Source of the DNA: Hydnum rufescens UP504
Taxonomy: Eukaryota > Basidiomycota > Agaricomycetes > Cantharellales > Hydnaceae
DNA length: 64,000 nucleotides
Assembly: GCA_014904985.1 (NCBI GenBank)
Contig: MU129055.1
Span: 95,713 to 159,712 of the forward strand
Direction of reading: 5' to 3'
How positions within the stretch are numbered: position 1 is the first letter of the stretch; the number at the start of each line of letters is the position of its first letter. Position numbers and translations under genes: made by a program. This document shows, piece after piece, positions 44,190 through 55,645 of this stretch. The notes under the pieces are model-generated. The model was not told the DNA's origin and did not search any database. It was given only the letters and a program-made list of their open reading frames with translations.

Positions 44190-44681
44190 NNNNNNNNNNN
44201 NNNNNNNNNNNNNNNNNNNNNNNNNNNNNNNNNNNNNNNNNNNNNNNNNNNNNNNNNNNNNNNNNNNNNNNNNNNNNNNNNNNNNNNNNNNNNNNNNNNN
44301 NNNNNNNNNNNNNNNNNNNNNNNNNNNNNNNNNNNNNNNNNNNNNNNNNNNNNNNNNNNNNNNNNNNNNNNNNNNNNNNNNNNNNNNNNNNNNNNNNNNN
44401 NNNNNNNNNNNNNNNNNNNNNNNNNNNNNNNNNNNNNNNNNNNNNNNNNNNNNNNNNNNNNNNNNNNNNNNNNNNNNNNNNNNNNNNNNNNNNNNNNNNN
44501 NNNNNNNNNNNNNNNNNNNNNNNNNNNNNNNNNNNNNNNNNNNNNNNNNNNNNNNNNNNNNNNNNNNNNNNNNNNNNNNNNNNNNNNNNNNNNNNNNNNN
44601 NNNNNNNNNNNNNNNNNNNNNNNNNNNNNNNNNNNNNNNNNNNNNNNNNNNNNNNNNNNNNNNNNNNNNNNNNNNNNNNNN
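44190..44681. other. Assembly gap
   Basis: 492 undetermined bases. The sequence just to the right is one arm of a large palindrome, which is a plausible reason for the assembly break. Confidence 0.99.
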
Positions 44682-45177
44682 TCACCATTTGAGCCTCAGC
44701 CCCAAATTTCAGCCCATTCTGAGGACTTTTGATATCTGTCACATGACCAAGATCTTCCCCCCCCCTGCTTCACTCAGTCCTCTAGTTCATATGGACTTTG
44801 TTGCCATCTGGAGTAGTAGCATGTGACAGTGTATGATTCAAATTTCAAGATATTCCATGCAATTATCATGGAGTTATTCAAGAAACATTCTAGATCAATT
44901 CAATTTGGGGGTCAGAACAGCAGTATTTATAAATACTGCTGTTCTGACCCCCAAATTGAATTGATCTAGAATGTTTCTTGAAAACTCCATGAATATTGCA
45001 TGGAATATCTTGAAATTTGAATCATACACTGTCACATGCTACTACTCCAGATGGCAACAAAGTCCATATGAACTAGAGGACTGAGTGAAGCAGGGGGAGG
45101 GGAAGATCTTGGTCATGTGACAGATATCAAAAGTCCTCAGAATGGGCTGAAATTTGGGGGCTGAGGCTCAAATGGTG
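44682..45177. repeat. Long palindrome beside the gap
   Basis: Arms of about 248 bp centred at 44929/44930 on the perfect core CAGTATTTATAAATACTG. The left arm starts at the gap edge (TCACCATTTGAGCCTCAG) and the right arm ends with its complement at about 45177. Only a few differences, for example a C run versus GGGGAGGGG near 44760/45095. The left arm probably continues into the gap. Confidence 0.9.
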
Positions 45178-46292
45178 AGCAGGTGTGGCTAAAAAAATCA
45201 GAGTGATTGGAGCTTTGGAAGTGTCCCAACTAGAGGTGTATTTCAGTGAAACTTGAAAATATTATAGAGACTCTGGCACTGGAGCCATGAATTTGAAAGT
45301 TTGAGGGATGTTATAGATGTTTTGGATGACCTAAGTGTGCATTTTCAAGGGAATTGCATGGATGGAAGGCTCTGGGGAGGAAATTGTTGTTTAGGGGGGA
45401 GGCCTGTGGAGCACTCCCTAAATGGAGTCCAGTTGGGCTGATATCTTCATGTGCACTCCCCACATATGTATTAACTCAGTATGTAATATCAGAGCCACCC
45501 CTGCTTACATCTTATGTAATGGACTTTTGATCTTTCTTCCCCTCCCCCTCCAATTTCAGCCACTTCCACACATCCAATTGATTCCATTTTCAGATATATC
45601 AGGGTTATAATCATTATAGGCCTATTCACCCAGTTCACATCTATTTTAAACTGTTTAACATTCATGGTAGTTTTGTTTTTTGTTGCCTGAAAAGGGAGTT
45701 GAATACCTAGAAGCAAACAGAATAAGGATTCTTGGACATGTTAGTTAATATGGGTCATACCCCATGTCAAATTTCAAGTCCATACCTTGTCTGTGGGGGG
45801 ATAAATTTTTTTCAATATTTAAATATTGTCCTTATAGGTCTGTAATTAATGAATGGATCTGGCTGAAATTTAGTATGATTTGCATAGAAGTAGTCTCTAA
45901 TCATGCACCAAATTTCAGAATGATCTGCTTAGCACTTATTTCAATGTACTTTCATCCATTTCTGCATTAGGCTTTTTTTAATGGGAATCACTGTATTATG
46001 TAATGGGATATTATCTCTCTCTACTCCTTCTCCCTTGTGAGCAGGTGTGGCCTACAAAAAATCAGAGTGATTGGAGCTTTGGAAGTGTCCCAACTAGAGG
46101 GTGTATTTCAGTGAAACTTGAAAATATTATAGAGACTCTGGCACTGGAGCCATGAATTTGAAAGTTTGAGGGATGTTATAGATGTGTTTGGATGACCTAA
46201 GTGTGCATTTTCAAGGGAATTGCATGGATGGAAGGCTCTGGGGAGGAAATTGTTGTTTAGGGGGGAGGCCTGTGGAGCACTCCCTAAATGGA
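45176..46292. repeat. Two direct repeats of about 250 bp
   Basis: 45176-45427 and 46039-46292 are nearly identical, starting GAGCAGGTGTGGC and ending near CACTCCCTAAATGGAG. Between them lies unique AT-rich DNA with no gene. The arrangement resembles terminal direct repeats of an element of about 1.1 kb that has lost its core, or a segmental duplication. The first copy directly abuts the palindrome. Confidence 0.75.
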
Positions 46293-46449
46293 GCCCAGTT
46301 GGCAGCCCTGGCTATAAGATTATAGGCTAAAAACCCACGAAGCTCCTGTGATAATTCATGCTATCCAGGATAGCATATGATTACTAATATTCAAATACTA
46401 TTATTATTATTATTATTATTATTATTGATTTATTTATTATACACATACA

Positions 46450-49400
46450 TCTGGTGAGCCGATGGCTCACCAGTACCACAGAAAGAGCAGCCAGAGCTGC
46501 TCCTTCTGTGCGACTGTATCTAATACAATAAAAAGACCTTTCACTAACACACCCACCGCAGCGGTGTCATTCCTGTGTTACTCGCCTGCCATTTGTCGGG
46601 TCATCACTTGCCGGGGTTTCATTTACCAGGATGTCATTCGCCAGGTTTGGGGATGGGGGCTGGCTCAGCTTGTGGGCTACGATAAACAATACATTAGTTA
46701 CAAGTCAAAGCAGCGCAAAAAGAGCAGCCATGGCTGCTCCTTTTATGCTGCTGTAACGTATAGAAACTCAAAAAACATACCTTAAATGAACACACCCACC
46801 CCAGCGGGTATGGTTCATATGTCCGTCATTGGCCGGGGTCCCACTTGGGGGAACCCCGTTCCGCAGTTTCGTTCGGGGGGTTTGGCTTGCGGGCCTTCGT
46901 TCGGCGGTTTTGGGATCGTGGGGCTTCGCTCGGCGGGTTTGGGATCGTGGGGTTGCGGTCGCGGGGTTTGGGGTCATGTTCATGTGGGTTCAAGTCCCAG
47001 ATCTAGAAAAATAAAGACGTTAGTTAAATATTAAAGCATCACAAGAAGAGCAGCTTACGCTGCTCTTCTTGCGCCACAAAAAAAAAATACTCATCTTGTA
47101 GTACCACACCTGCTGCCGCGGGTGTGGTACTTTATTTTGCACTGTGGGGGGGGTGAACAGGCTCTTGGGTGCCTGTTCGTACTGCTGCTCAGGTTTCGAT
47201 ACCTGGGGTCGCGGGGGTCATTATTCGCTCGGGTGAAAGGCAAAGACCTAAATAGAAAAACAAGTTAGTTAAGTGAAGGCAGCGCAAAAAGAGCAGCTTT
47301 CGCTGCTCTTTTTGCATGGCCGTATCTACCGGGGGGGACTCACCTTAGGAATACTACCACACACCCGCCGCAGCGGGTGTGTGGTTCCTTGGGCCCCTTG
47401 TCATCTGTCACGCTGGCGTCTGTTGCGTTATCGTTTGGCGCGTCGTCGTTTGGCGCGTTGCCGTTTGGTGCGTTGTCGTGTGGCATGTCGTCGTTTGGCG
47501 CGTTGTCATTTGGCACGTTGTCATTTGGCACGTTGTCGTTTGGCACGTTGTTGTTTGGTGCGTTGGCGTCTGTCGCGTTCCTGGTTGGGCTTTCCCATTT
47601 GGGGCCTCATCGCTTGGCGAATTGTTGCCATGGACCAGGTCATGATCTAGAATAATAAAAGACGTGTTAGTAAAAAAATCCAAAGTAGCGCAAAAAGAGC
47701 AGCTTTCGCTGCTCTTTTTGCGCCATCATAGCTACTACGATTAAAAAAAACACTCACTTTAGATGACCACACACCTGCAGCGGCAGGTGTGTGGTCATCT
47801 GCTTCCATTCTTGGGCGTTTGCCCTGCTTCCCTTTCTGGGCGTTGTGTTCAGTGGGTGCGGAGTCCGAAGAAAGAACGCGACTCAATGCCGGCAATTGCC
47901 GGAACCCAAAAAGCACTCAAAGTCCTGGCAGCATGAGCACAATCTCAATTCATAGCAAATATCTAGACATGAAATAAATAATATATAATAAATATGAGTC
48001 CAAAAATGAAAAGAAGATGAACGATAATAGGTCAGAGCTCAATTAGGCATCTCGCGCCTTATTGAGCTCTGACCTATTATCATCGTCTTCTTTGCATTTT
48101 AGGACTCATATTTATTATATATTATTTATTTCATGCCTAGATATTTGCTATTAATTGAGATTGTGCTCATGGCACCAGGACTTGCGCGCTTTTTGGGTTC
48201 CAGCAATTGCCGGCGTTAAGTCGCACTCTCTCTTTGCAGCTACCCAACCGGACCGCCACCGCCTAGAAAGGCAAGCAAACAACCACACACCCGCAGCGGT
48301 GGGTGTGTGGTTGTATCAGGTAAGTTCTTCTCCTAGTGGATATCACAGCACAAAAAGAGCAGTGAAAGCTGCTCTTTTTGCACTGGTTTTGAACGTTCAT
48401 GACTAACAAATCTTTTAATATTATAGGTCATGACCTCAACCTGCACGAGCCCCAAACACGGACCTGCCGGCCAAAGCCCCACGAAACAAAAACCTGCTGC
48501 CCAGCAGCCTGCAAAGTGAAAACCCGCCCATCAATGACCTGCCAAATGAAAACCCGCCCACTGGACAAAAAACAAGGCACGACGAAAGCCACCAAGTGGC
48601 AACATGCCCAACAAGTGCCCCCCAGGAACCACACACCCGCTGCGGCGGGTGTGTGGTACAATACATGGTGGGGTTCCCCCCCAATATCTACAGCCGCGCA
48701 AAAGAGCAGCGTAAGCTGCTCCTTTTGCGCTGCTTTAATCTTAAATTAATTTTTGTAGTTCCTAGACTCGAATCTACGCGAACCCCTGACCACAAACCCA
48801 CCAAAATGAAGACCCAGTGAACGAAACCATGCGAACGACCCCCCCCCCTCGAGCGACAACCCAGTGAACGAAACCCCGGGCCCTACCAAATCAAAACGCG
48901 GCCACGGCGCAAAACAGGGCACCACACACCCGCCACACGGCCGGTGTGTGGTGCTACAAGATGAGTTTTTTTATTTATTTTGTGGTGCAAGAAGAGCAGT
49001 GTAAGCTGCTCTTCTTGCAATGTTTTAATGATTTAACTAACATAATTTATTCTTCTAGATCTTGAACTCGAACCCCCACGAACCCCCGACCCCAAACTCG
49101 CTGAACGAACACCCACCACCAAAACCCGACATACGAACGCCCGCCGAATGAAGACCCGCCGAATGAAGACCCACCGAATGAAGACTCACCGAATGAAGAC
49201 CCACCAAACGCAGACCCACAAAACGGAGGTCTGCTGTACAAAAACCCACACACCCACTGTGGGGTGTGTGTGGTTATATATAGGTAAGTCTCCTGCCTAG
49301 GTGACCGCACAAAGAGAGCAGCAAATGCTGCTCTCTTTGTGCTGATTTCAAATTTTAACTAACATACCTGTTACTCTAGGACATCGCCTGAACCAGAAGC

Positions 49401-50000
49401 GGTGAAACAACAACCCGCAGCCCAAAGAGACAGGCAGACCCCCCCAAACAACAATCCGCCGAACAAACACCGGCCAAATGGCCACCCGCCAAACAAAACC
49501 GCCCAAACCACACACCCACTGCAGCGGGTGTGTGGTAATATATAAGTAGTGTATGCAACCGCGCAAAAAGAGCAGCAAATGCTGCTCTTTTTGCGCTGGT
49601 TATAAATTTTAACTAACATCTTATTGATTTTTCTAGGACATCGCCTGAACCAGAACCCAGTGAATGAAACACACGCCCATAGATAGATGTGTATATGATA
49701 AATTAATGATTATCCATGAGAACAAAGAATAATAAGTAAATAATCATAGTTGCCAATAAGCCTGTATGGCCCGTTGACCCGCTTGGGGGCATTCCTGGGC
49801 TTGCCGGGGCCTATCCTGATACCCCCAGGCAAATATGAGTTTGATATCAAAATGCCTATGGGCAGACTTACAGATTGACCTAAGGTCACCCTGTTGAAAT
49901 TATTTGAGATCAAAGGATTTTGATGCCTCATAGGCAATTAATTTGATGTGGTTCGACATGCCTTTTGAGATCAGTCCAAGTGGCTGACCGAGGTGATCCA
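46450..50000. mobile_element. Palindromic intron/hairpin-array element, copy 2 (CpG-rich)
   Basis: Same design as copy 1 but smaller and symmetrical. Left arm has intron hairpins near 46480, 46713, 47037, 47283 and 47690 (outward, minus strand), centre near 48050, right arm near 48350, 48695, 48985, 49308 and 49563 (outward, plus strand). Example on the minus strand: donor GTGAGTG at about 47757, branch CTAAC at about 47670, acceptor TTCTAG at about 47648. Exon hairpins use CCACACACCCGC/GCGGGTGTGTGG. Exon minisatellites such as GTTTGGCGCGTTG keep CpG, unlike copy 1. The right end near 49990 reads GGCTGACCGAGGTG, similar to GACTGACCAAGGTGG at the end of the truncated copy. The left end is uncertain and adjoins an (ATT)n tract at 46395. 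Confidence 0.75.
47990..48160. repeat. Central palindrome of copy 2
   Basis: Inverted repeat centred near 48050, GGTCAGAGCTCAATTAGGC / GCCTTATTGAGCTCTGACC. The outer words match the core of copy 1 (GAGTCAGAGCTCAATAAGGC), so the cores are homologous, but copy 2 lacks the innermost portion found in copy 1. Confidence 0.85.
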
Positions 50001-50335
50001 ACCAGCCGAACACCGCATTCAAGGCACACTTGCCCCATACCCACAAAAATATGCTTGAACGGCACAAAACTGTCTGGGACTGGGTGGGTTTGTGGATCAG
50101 TTAGTGATTAGTTAAAAAAGAACAGAAAAGTAAGCATGGGAAGGACTCACAAAGAGAGCATAAGAAGTCGACGAATACTTTTTTTCCTTGGTCGTGTATG
50201 GCAGCGTTGGACCCGCGCAATTTATTGCATGCCTCTTCAGACCACAGATCCGTGTCTGGACAACTACTTTTGTGTGTTTCAGAACTGAAATGGCACAAAA
50301 AATGTCAGATGTTGAGTATAAATGGACTAAGGAAG

Positions 50336-52832
50336 TGGGGCCTACTATACTCGAACAATAATGTTGGAGAAATGATGTGCCATGTCTTGGTGCATATCCT
50401 GGAATGCTTTCACGACTGCTGGCGTCCCAAAAAATGAATTCTGAGTAACAGCGCGACCGTTGCTGGGGTCTCTGCACAGAACATAGCCTGCCATGATGAC
50501 ATTAAGTTTCTCCAAGGCTCGTGCCTATAAATAGTGAGTCAATAGGATACATGAGGCTTGAGCATATCATACTCACCTGGTGAGAGAGCTGGTTACCAAT
50601 GTGATCCATAACTTTAGCACGCCCCCCATTCAACACCTTGGTTAGGTCTTTAGATGCTTCATCATCCATGCAACGCTGGATCATATCATCTTCGAACTTT
50701 TTAAGCCCTTCATTATCAAGTGAAGCTCTATGGGCATTGTATGCTGGTGCCACAATGTTGCGTGTCCACACCTGCAGACCTACCAAAAAAACATGAGGAG
50801 AGGGATATATGATAAGAGTATTTAGCTTACTTTGGTCATGCAGTTTCTTATTCATGTCCTTAAATGTCTTCTGGAATCCTGTCCAGGCGGATGGGGCTCT
50901 CTTGTCCTTGAAGAGCATACCAAGAGCGAGCCAGATTCAGGAGATAGGGACGTTCATACGGGTGGCCATATCCTCCACCTGATGGTCCAGATCATCCACA
51001 AGGTCCAGGATTTCATCCTCCTCAAGTTGGGTTAATCATTGGCCAGGTGTGGACTTGGCCACACTGCCATTGATCTCACCACTGTCATCCTGGCCAGTGT
51101 CGATTCCACCATCGTTGCTTCCATTGTCGTCAATTCCACTGTCGTCAATTCCACCATCATCGATTCTGCCATCATTGATTCCACCGTCAGTGATTCCACC
51201 ATCATCAATTCTACCATCAGCAATTCCACCGTCAGTGATTCCACCATCAGCAATTCCACCGTCAGTGATTCCACTGTTACCAATCCCCCTGCTATCAATT
51301 CCACCATTGTCGATTCCACTGCTGTTGATTCCACCAGCATTAATTCCACTGTCGCCGTCATAGTGATCATCATTGATGAATAGTTTGCTTTTGATCACCC
51401 AATGCTTGGTTTTGAGAGGTCGCTGACTCTGCAATCCCCAATTGTTGTTCTCACCAGTAGCGTTGCCTGTACCATCGCAGTGATTGCCAATTACAGCTGA
51501 ATTGGGGGCAGTGGGAGACTTTTTTTCATGTTTCACAGGTGGAGAGGGTTTGTCGAGTTCCAGGAAATGGTCTTCATTGATTTCGTCCTCAGAGACATTT
51601 GTCAGATCAAACATGTCTTCCATATCTGGATCTAGATCACTCTCGATAATTTCATTGCCCTTATTGACAGCAAATAGACGTCTGTTCGCCCCCTGAGTGA
51701 GTTGAACCAGGGGAGGTGCATGGTAAAACTTCTATTGTAGGGGTTGGAGGGTGTTAGAGTCAGTATCATGGGTGGAGACTGAGGTGGCAGGTGGGTTATG
51801 TTGAGTCTCGCTCTTGTGGATGCTGGAGCTCTCCTGTGAAGATACGTTAAAAAAACAAATAGTAAAGTGCAGGAAATACATACATATTCCTTATTGAACA
51901 AAGCGTAGGAAGTTTGGGCCATGGAAATAAGGTTTTCAACCCACTGGAGCATTGGACCATCGCTGGGGACACTGGCAAAGACTCTCTTGAAGTCATCTGC
52001 AATTGCGACGGCATGTTTTCCACAGCCCCATAAGACCGAGCCGTCCATCTCCATTGCAATTTGAATAGGGGATAGTTGTCCTTTTGTCGGGGGAGCAGAG
52101 CAAATTTTGAACACCTCAAGGCACCTCTCTCGCATTGTGTTCCAAATGCTGGCATGAGTCCCAAATATATTAGTGAGAGAATTGTGGTAAAATGCTTGAA
52201 CATCATTGTCATCTAGGTCATCTTCGAAAGGCTGTCCAAATGCGAAGTCATATTCCGAAGCTTCTGGAAGCTGCCTTGGAAGGTTCACAAGGAGTTGGCG
52301 GAGGAGTGTAATTCATGGATTTCTGGAAGGGGAAATTAGTGTATTTGGAAGTTCTTCATAAGGTGGAAGGACAGACGATGCATGTGGCAAGGGGCGGCTC
52401 TCCGATCCGATTTCATGATCCACGAACGCGGTCTCCCCTCTACACAAGTAGTGGCTGGTTCTGTCTGTATTCAAAGAGTGAGACTCATATACGCAATCAT
52501 CAAGGATTCTGCCCTGCACCTCATTCATGGCAGCGACATCATTCTGTCATTCCAGGATCCTTGCTGATGCTTTTTTGGGGCTAAGTGAATTCTTGCAGCG
52601 ATGCTTCATGGGGACAGGGACCTCTTCTTTGGTATCATCCATTTTCTTAGAACTCTTTGAGTATGTTAGCTGCGGCAATTGGATCATGTTAGAAGGCTGA
52701 CCTCAGGCTCCTTCCACTTAGCTGCTCTTTTTCGTGGGGTGGGTTTACTGCTCCATTCTTGCTTGTTAGAGGCTGCTGCTACACAGAGGGCAGCGGCATC
52801 TGAATTCATAGTGACAGCATGATTCCTTCTAG
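50336..52832 (-). pseudogene. Hypothetical gene Z with Gly-Ile-Asp minisatellite, TGA-disrupted
   Basis: From MNSDAAALCVAAASNKQEWS (52.8 kb) the frame continues across an intron near 52640-52700 into KMDDTKEEVPVPMKHRCKNS, NEVQGRILDDCVYESHSLNT, LPEASEYDFAFGQPFEDDLD, SIWNTMRERCLEVFKICSAP and MEMDGSVLWGCGKHAVAIAD. After an intron follows PWFNSL, an acidic stretch, the GGITDGGIAD repeat, LEEDEILDLVDDLDHQVEDM, SAWTGFQKTFKDMNKKLHDQ and ARALEKLNVIMAGYVLCRDP, ending in QDMAHHFSNIIVRV near 50336. TGA codons at 52547, 52313, 51036 and 50937 break one otherwise continuous frame; each fits CGA. No known domain. Clearly once a protein gene of about 700 residues. Confidence 0.6.
51050..51370 (-). repeat. 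15-bp minisatellite in gene Z
   Basis: About 20 copies of ATTCCACC(A/G)TC(A/G)NNG-type units, encoding GGI(D/A/T)D pentapeptides in the gene direction. The 15-bp period keeps the frame. Confidence 0.85.
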
Positions 52833-52908
52833 CTGCCTTGCGAATTGGTCGTTGCCACTGAATGAAATTAGCAGTTAGATTGTGTTGCCAGTGTAAGGCG
52901 AAAAACAA

Positions 52909-53679
52909 ACATTGAAGAGGGCAAAGAACTCAGCATCCTCTTGGTTTGCCTTCAGAGGCTGGTCAGTATGATCATAGTGCCTTGAAAAACATGAAATTGT
53001 TCGCACCATGCAGGGGGTTTCTCTGGCGAGCCATGGTCAAGTGAGGGGATGGGAGGGGGGCAAGTCCTTCCTGAGCTACTACACAAGGAAGTAAATGAAC
53101 AATGGAACTCACCATGTTCAATTGGAAAAATCCATACAAAAGCCAGAGATGGGTGAACATAAATGTCCAAATCATGTCTGAAGCAGATCAGGGGTCAGCG
53201 GCTTGGATTGAGACAAATGGGGCAATTTGGGGGAAACAATTCCAGGGCACTGAAAATAATGCAGAGCTCAGTATAGCACGGAATATGTTCAATTGATATA
53301 TACCATTGTGCACTCCACCCATAACCTGTGCACTGTTTGAGGATAGATTGTCAGCATCAGGGGAAAATCAGGTGGGGTTGGTTATATGCAGCTACTTCCC
53401 GGCCATAGCAAATTATATTATTTCAGATCCTATTTGCATGGAAGGGAGTGTTGCAACACTGTGCAATTCTTTAGCTTGTCATTGATTTGGACTATAGGTT
53501 ATTTCAGCTACTGCCGAAGTCAGTCAGATCGGTGCATTAATGTGGTGCAACTCAATGTCTGCCAAGGTGGGGTTTTTAGACTCAGATTTATTAAGAGTAT
53601 GCATGGGCCATGTAGTGCATACAGGCTGCAGGAGTTGAATCAATCCAATGACCGCCAAATGAATATAATCACTCAATGC
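52909..53679. other. Spacer between gene Z and the foldback element
   Basis: No gene recognised. Plus- and minus-strand frames are below 115 codons and lack motifs. Confidence 0.3.
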
Positions 53680-54665
53680 CAGGAGTGGCCGAGCCCAGAA
53701 GCACCCAACTGTGGGTGACAACCCACAACACAGAAAGATATATGAGAAAATAACAAGATAAATCATCATTATGTGGTTAACAATGGATATCCATGAGAAA
53801 ATATCAATGAATAAAGAGGAGATGAGTCCGATATGAAGCATTTACATCCCCATCAAGGGCTTTGGGGCACATCTGACGTTGCCCAGAGGCTTTTTTTCTC
53901 GCGATTAGTTTTTATATGATACACCTCACTCTTTTGAACTGTTCTGCCACCCTAAGAAGGTCACCAGGACCAGTTAAGACCAAAATTCCTCATTTGGTCA
54001 TGTATATTTGCCATCCTGTGGGGTTTGGATCACCATGGATATGCAAGATACTGTGTGCTGAGATATATGGATACCATGTGTACAGTTTCATTATTTTTTC
54101 ATAATTTTCTGAGAATAAAAATCTGAGAATTACTTCAGCAGACCAGAGTGAGTTTTGAATACAAGTGATGTTTGGTTGCCTCAAGTCTCAAAATTGTGAC
54201 ACAACATTTTTTTGCTTGGAAAATTATGGAAAAATTATAAAACTGTAGGCATGGTATATATATATATCAGAACAGAATGCCTTGTGTACTCATAGTGATC
54301 CAAACCACAGGATGGCAAATATACTTAACTAAATAAGGAAATTTTGGTCTTAAGTAGTCCTAGTGACCTTCTCAGGGTGGCAGAGTGACTCAAAGGAGTG
54401 AGGTGTATCATATAAAAATTAATAGCTAGAGAGAAAGCCTCTAGGAGATGTCAGATGTGCCATAAGTCCTTGTGGGGGATGCAAATGCTTCATATTGGGC
54501 TCATCTCTTCTTTATTCATTGATTTTTTCTCAAATATATCTATTATTAGCCACATATGAATGATATATCTTGTTATTTTCTCATATATCTTTCTGTGTCA
54601 TGGGTTTGTTACTAGCAGTTGGGCGCTTTTCATTGCTTTCCTGGGCTCAGCTAACTCTGGTGTTG
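53680..54665. mobile_element. Foldback (long inverted repeat) element
   Basis: About 985 bp with arms of roughly 430 bp. GAGCCCAG...GCACCCAACT and ACAGAAAGATATATGAGAAAA on the left recur inverted on the right (TTTTCTCATATATCTTTCTGT, AGTTGGGCGC, CTGGGCTC). The arms are several percent diverged and there is a spacer near 54130-54190. No ORF inside; a MITE-like or foldback transposon is likely. No target duplication was resolved. Confidence 0.75.
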
Positions 54666-55183
54666 AGTCATTACATCTCGTAGGAACGTTTCGTCTCCAG
54701 CCCTTTTCACATTGATATAATGCCATGCCCTCATAGTTACCAGCATTATCTGCCTTAGTGTCCAGTGGGACTGCCTTTGGCCAAGTCCGCCTACATGGTA
54801 AATCCATATTTCCTCTCTCTCTCTCTCACTCACACAGTAGTTCCTTGTCTAGATAAAAGGAGGAAGGCTCTAGTCAGCCCATGATGTCTTAAGGTGAGTA
54901 TTTGATAGCATCCCTACGTCTGTGGTTTTTCATTCATGTTATCTCTCCCCTCCCCCTACATTTTTTTCATGCACTGTGCATGCTGCGGACAACTCAAGGG
55001 GCCATGCGGCCATGACTGTCATGCATGCTGAGCTGCCTAAATAGGTGAGAGCAGTGCCATCATTTTTTCTTTGGTCTTGCAGTGTATATCCTCACTCCCA
55101 CTCATACCACAGGACCATTATTCAAGTTCAAAGGCACTGTTCAAGGTGCAAACCACTACGTTACTAACAAGGTGGTATCCGTG
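54666..55183. other. Non-coding, TC-repeat
   Basis: A (CT)n tract at 54813-54828 and a pyrimidine-rich area. A weak reverse-strand frame of about 60 codons only. Confidence 0.3.
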
Positions 55184-55645
55184 TTAATCTTTGTATACAA
55201 TAGCTTCAACAATGTCCTCCAGGGCACAAAGATGATCATCCATCTCGGCCATCTTGCTCTCGGTCTCAGTCTGCTGTTGCTTGATGACACGCACGTCATT
55301 TTCGAGACAGCCTCTCACCTCTGTAACACCAGCAAGGATGTTGTTCAGGATTTCCGTCAAATCCTCAACACCAGCAGCCGATTTCGAGCACTTAGTGGGG
55401 GAATTGGGCATGGTCTATACGTCCGACATCAGTTTTTGGTGTGAGAATTTTTACTTCATGCATACCGAGTCTCCTTCATGATGTTCGTAATGTTGAGACC
55501 CACGCACTGTAGATCTTGGACGACCTGGTGTAGAACACAAGACATGAGAAGATGTTGGGGTATTCAGGGGTGTCAAAGACTGGGTGGGATTGTTTACGGG
55601 CAGATCGGCCCACTCTAATGGGTGCATGAGTGTTATGGCATTCAA
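55184..55645 (-). CDS. Small hypothetical coiled-coil gene (two exons)
   Basis: Exon 1 on the reverse strand ends near 55470 and includes LEWADLPVNNPTQSLTPLNT and CSTPGRPRSTVRGSQHYEHH. An intron of about 60 nt follows (GTATGCATG ... CTGATG ... GTATAG). Exon 2 reads MPNSPTKCSKSAAGVEDLTE, LNNILAGVTEVRGCLENDVR and VIKQQQTETESKMAEMDDHL, with stop at 55184. The second exon has heptad-like hydrophobic spacing, suggesting a coiled coil. No known family; the 5' end may lie further upstream. Confidence 0.5.

Noticed and set aside
44086..44826. Frames crossing the run of N
   Set aside because: Unknown bases create the apparent open frame.
47273..47655. Arg/Cys- or Gly/Phe-rich frames in copy 2
   Set aside because: All three frames are open across the same CpG-rich minisatellite, so none is specific evidence of coding.
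51039..51383. Ser/Thr/Ile-rich plus-strand frame
   Set aside because: Antisense shadow of the 15-bp minisatellite in gene Z.
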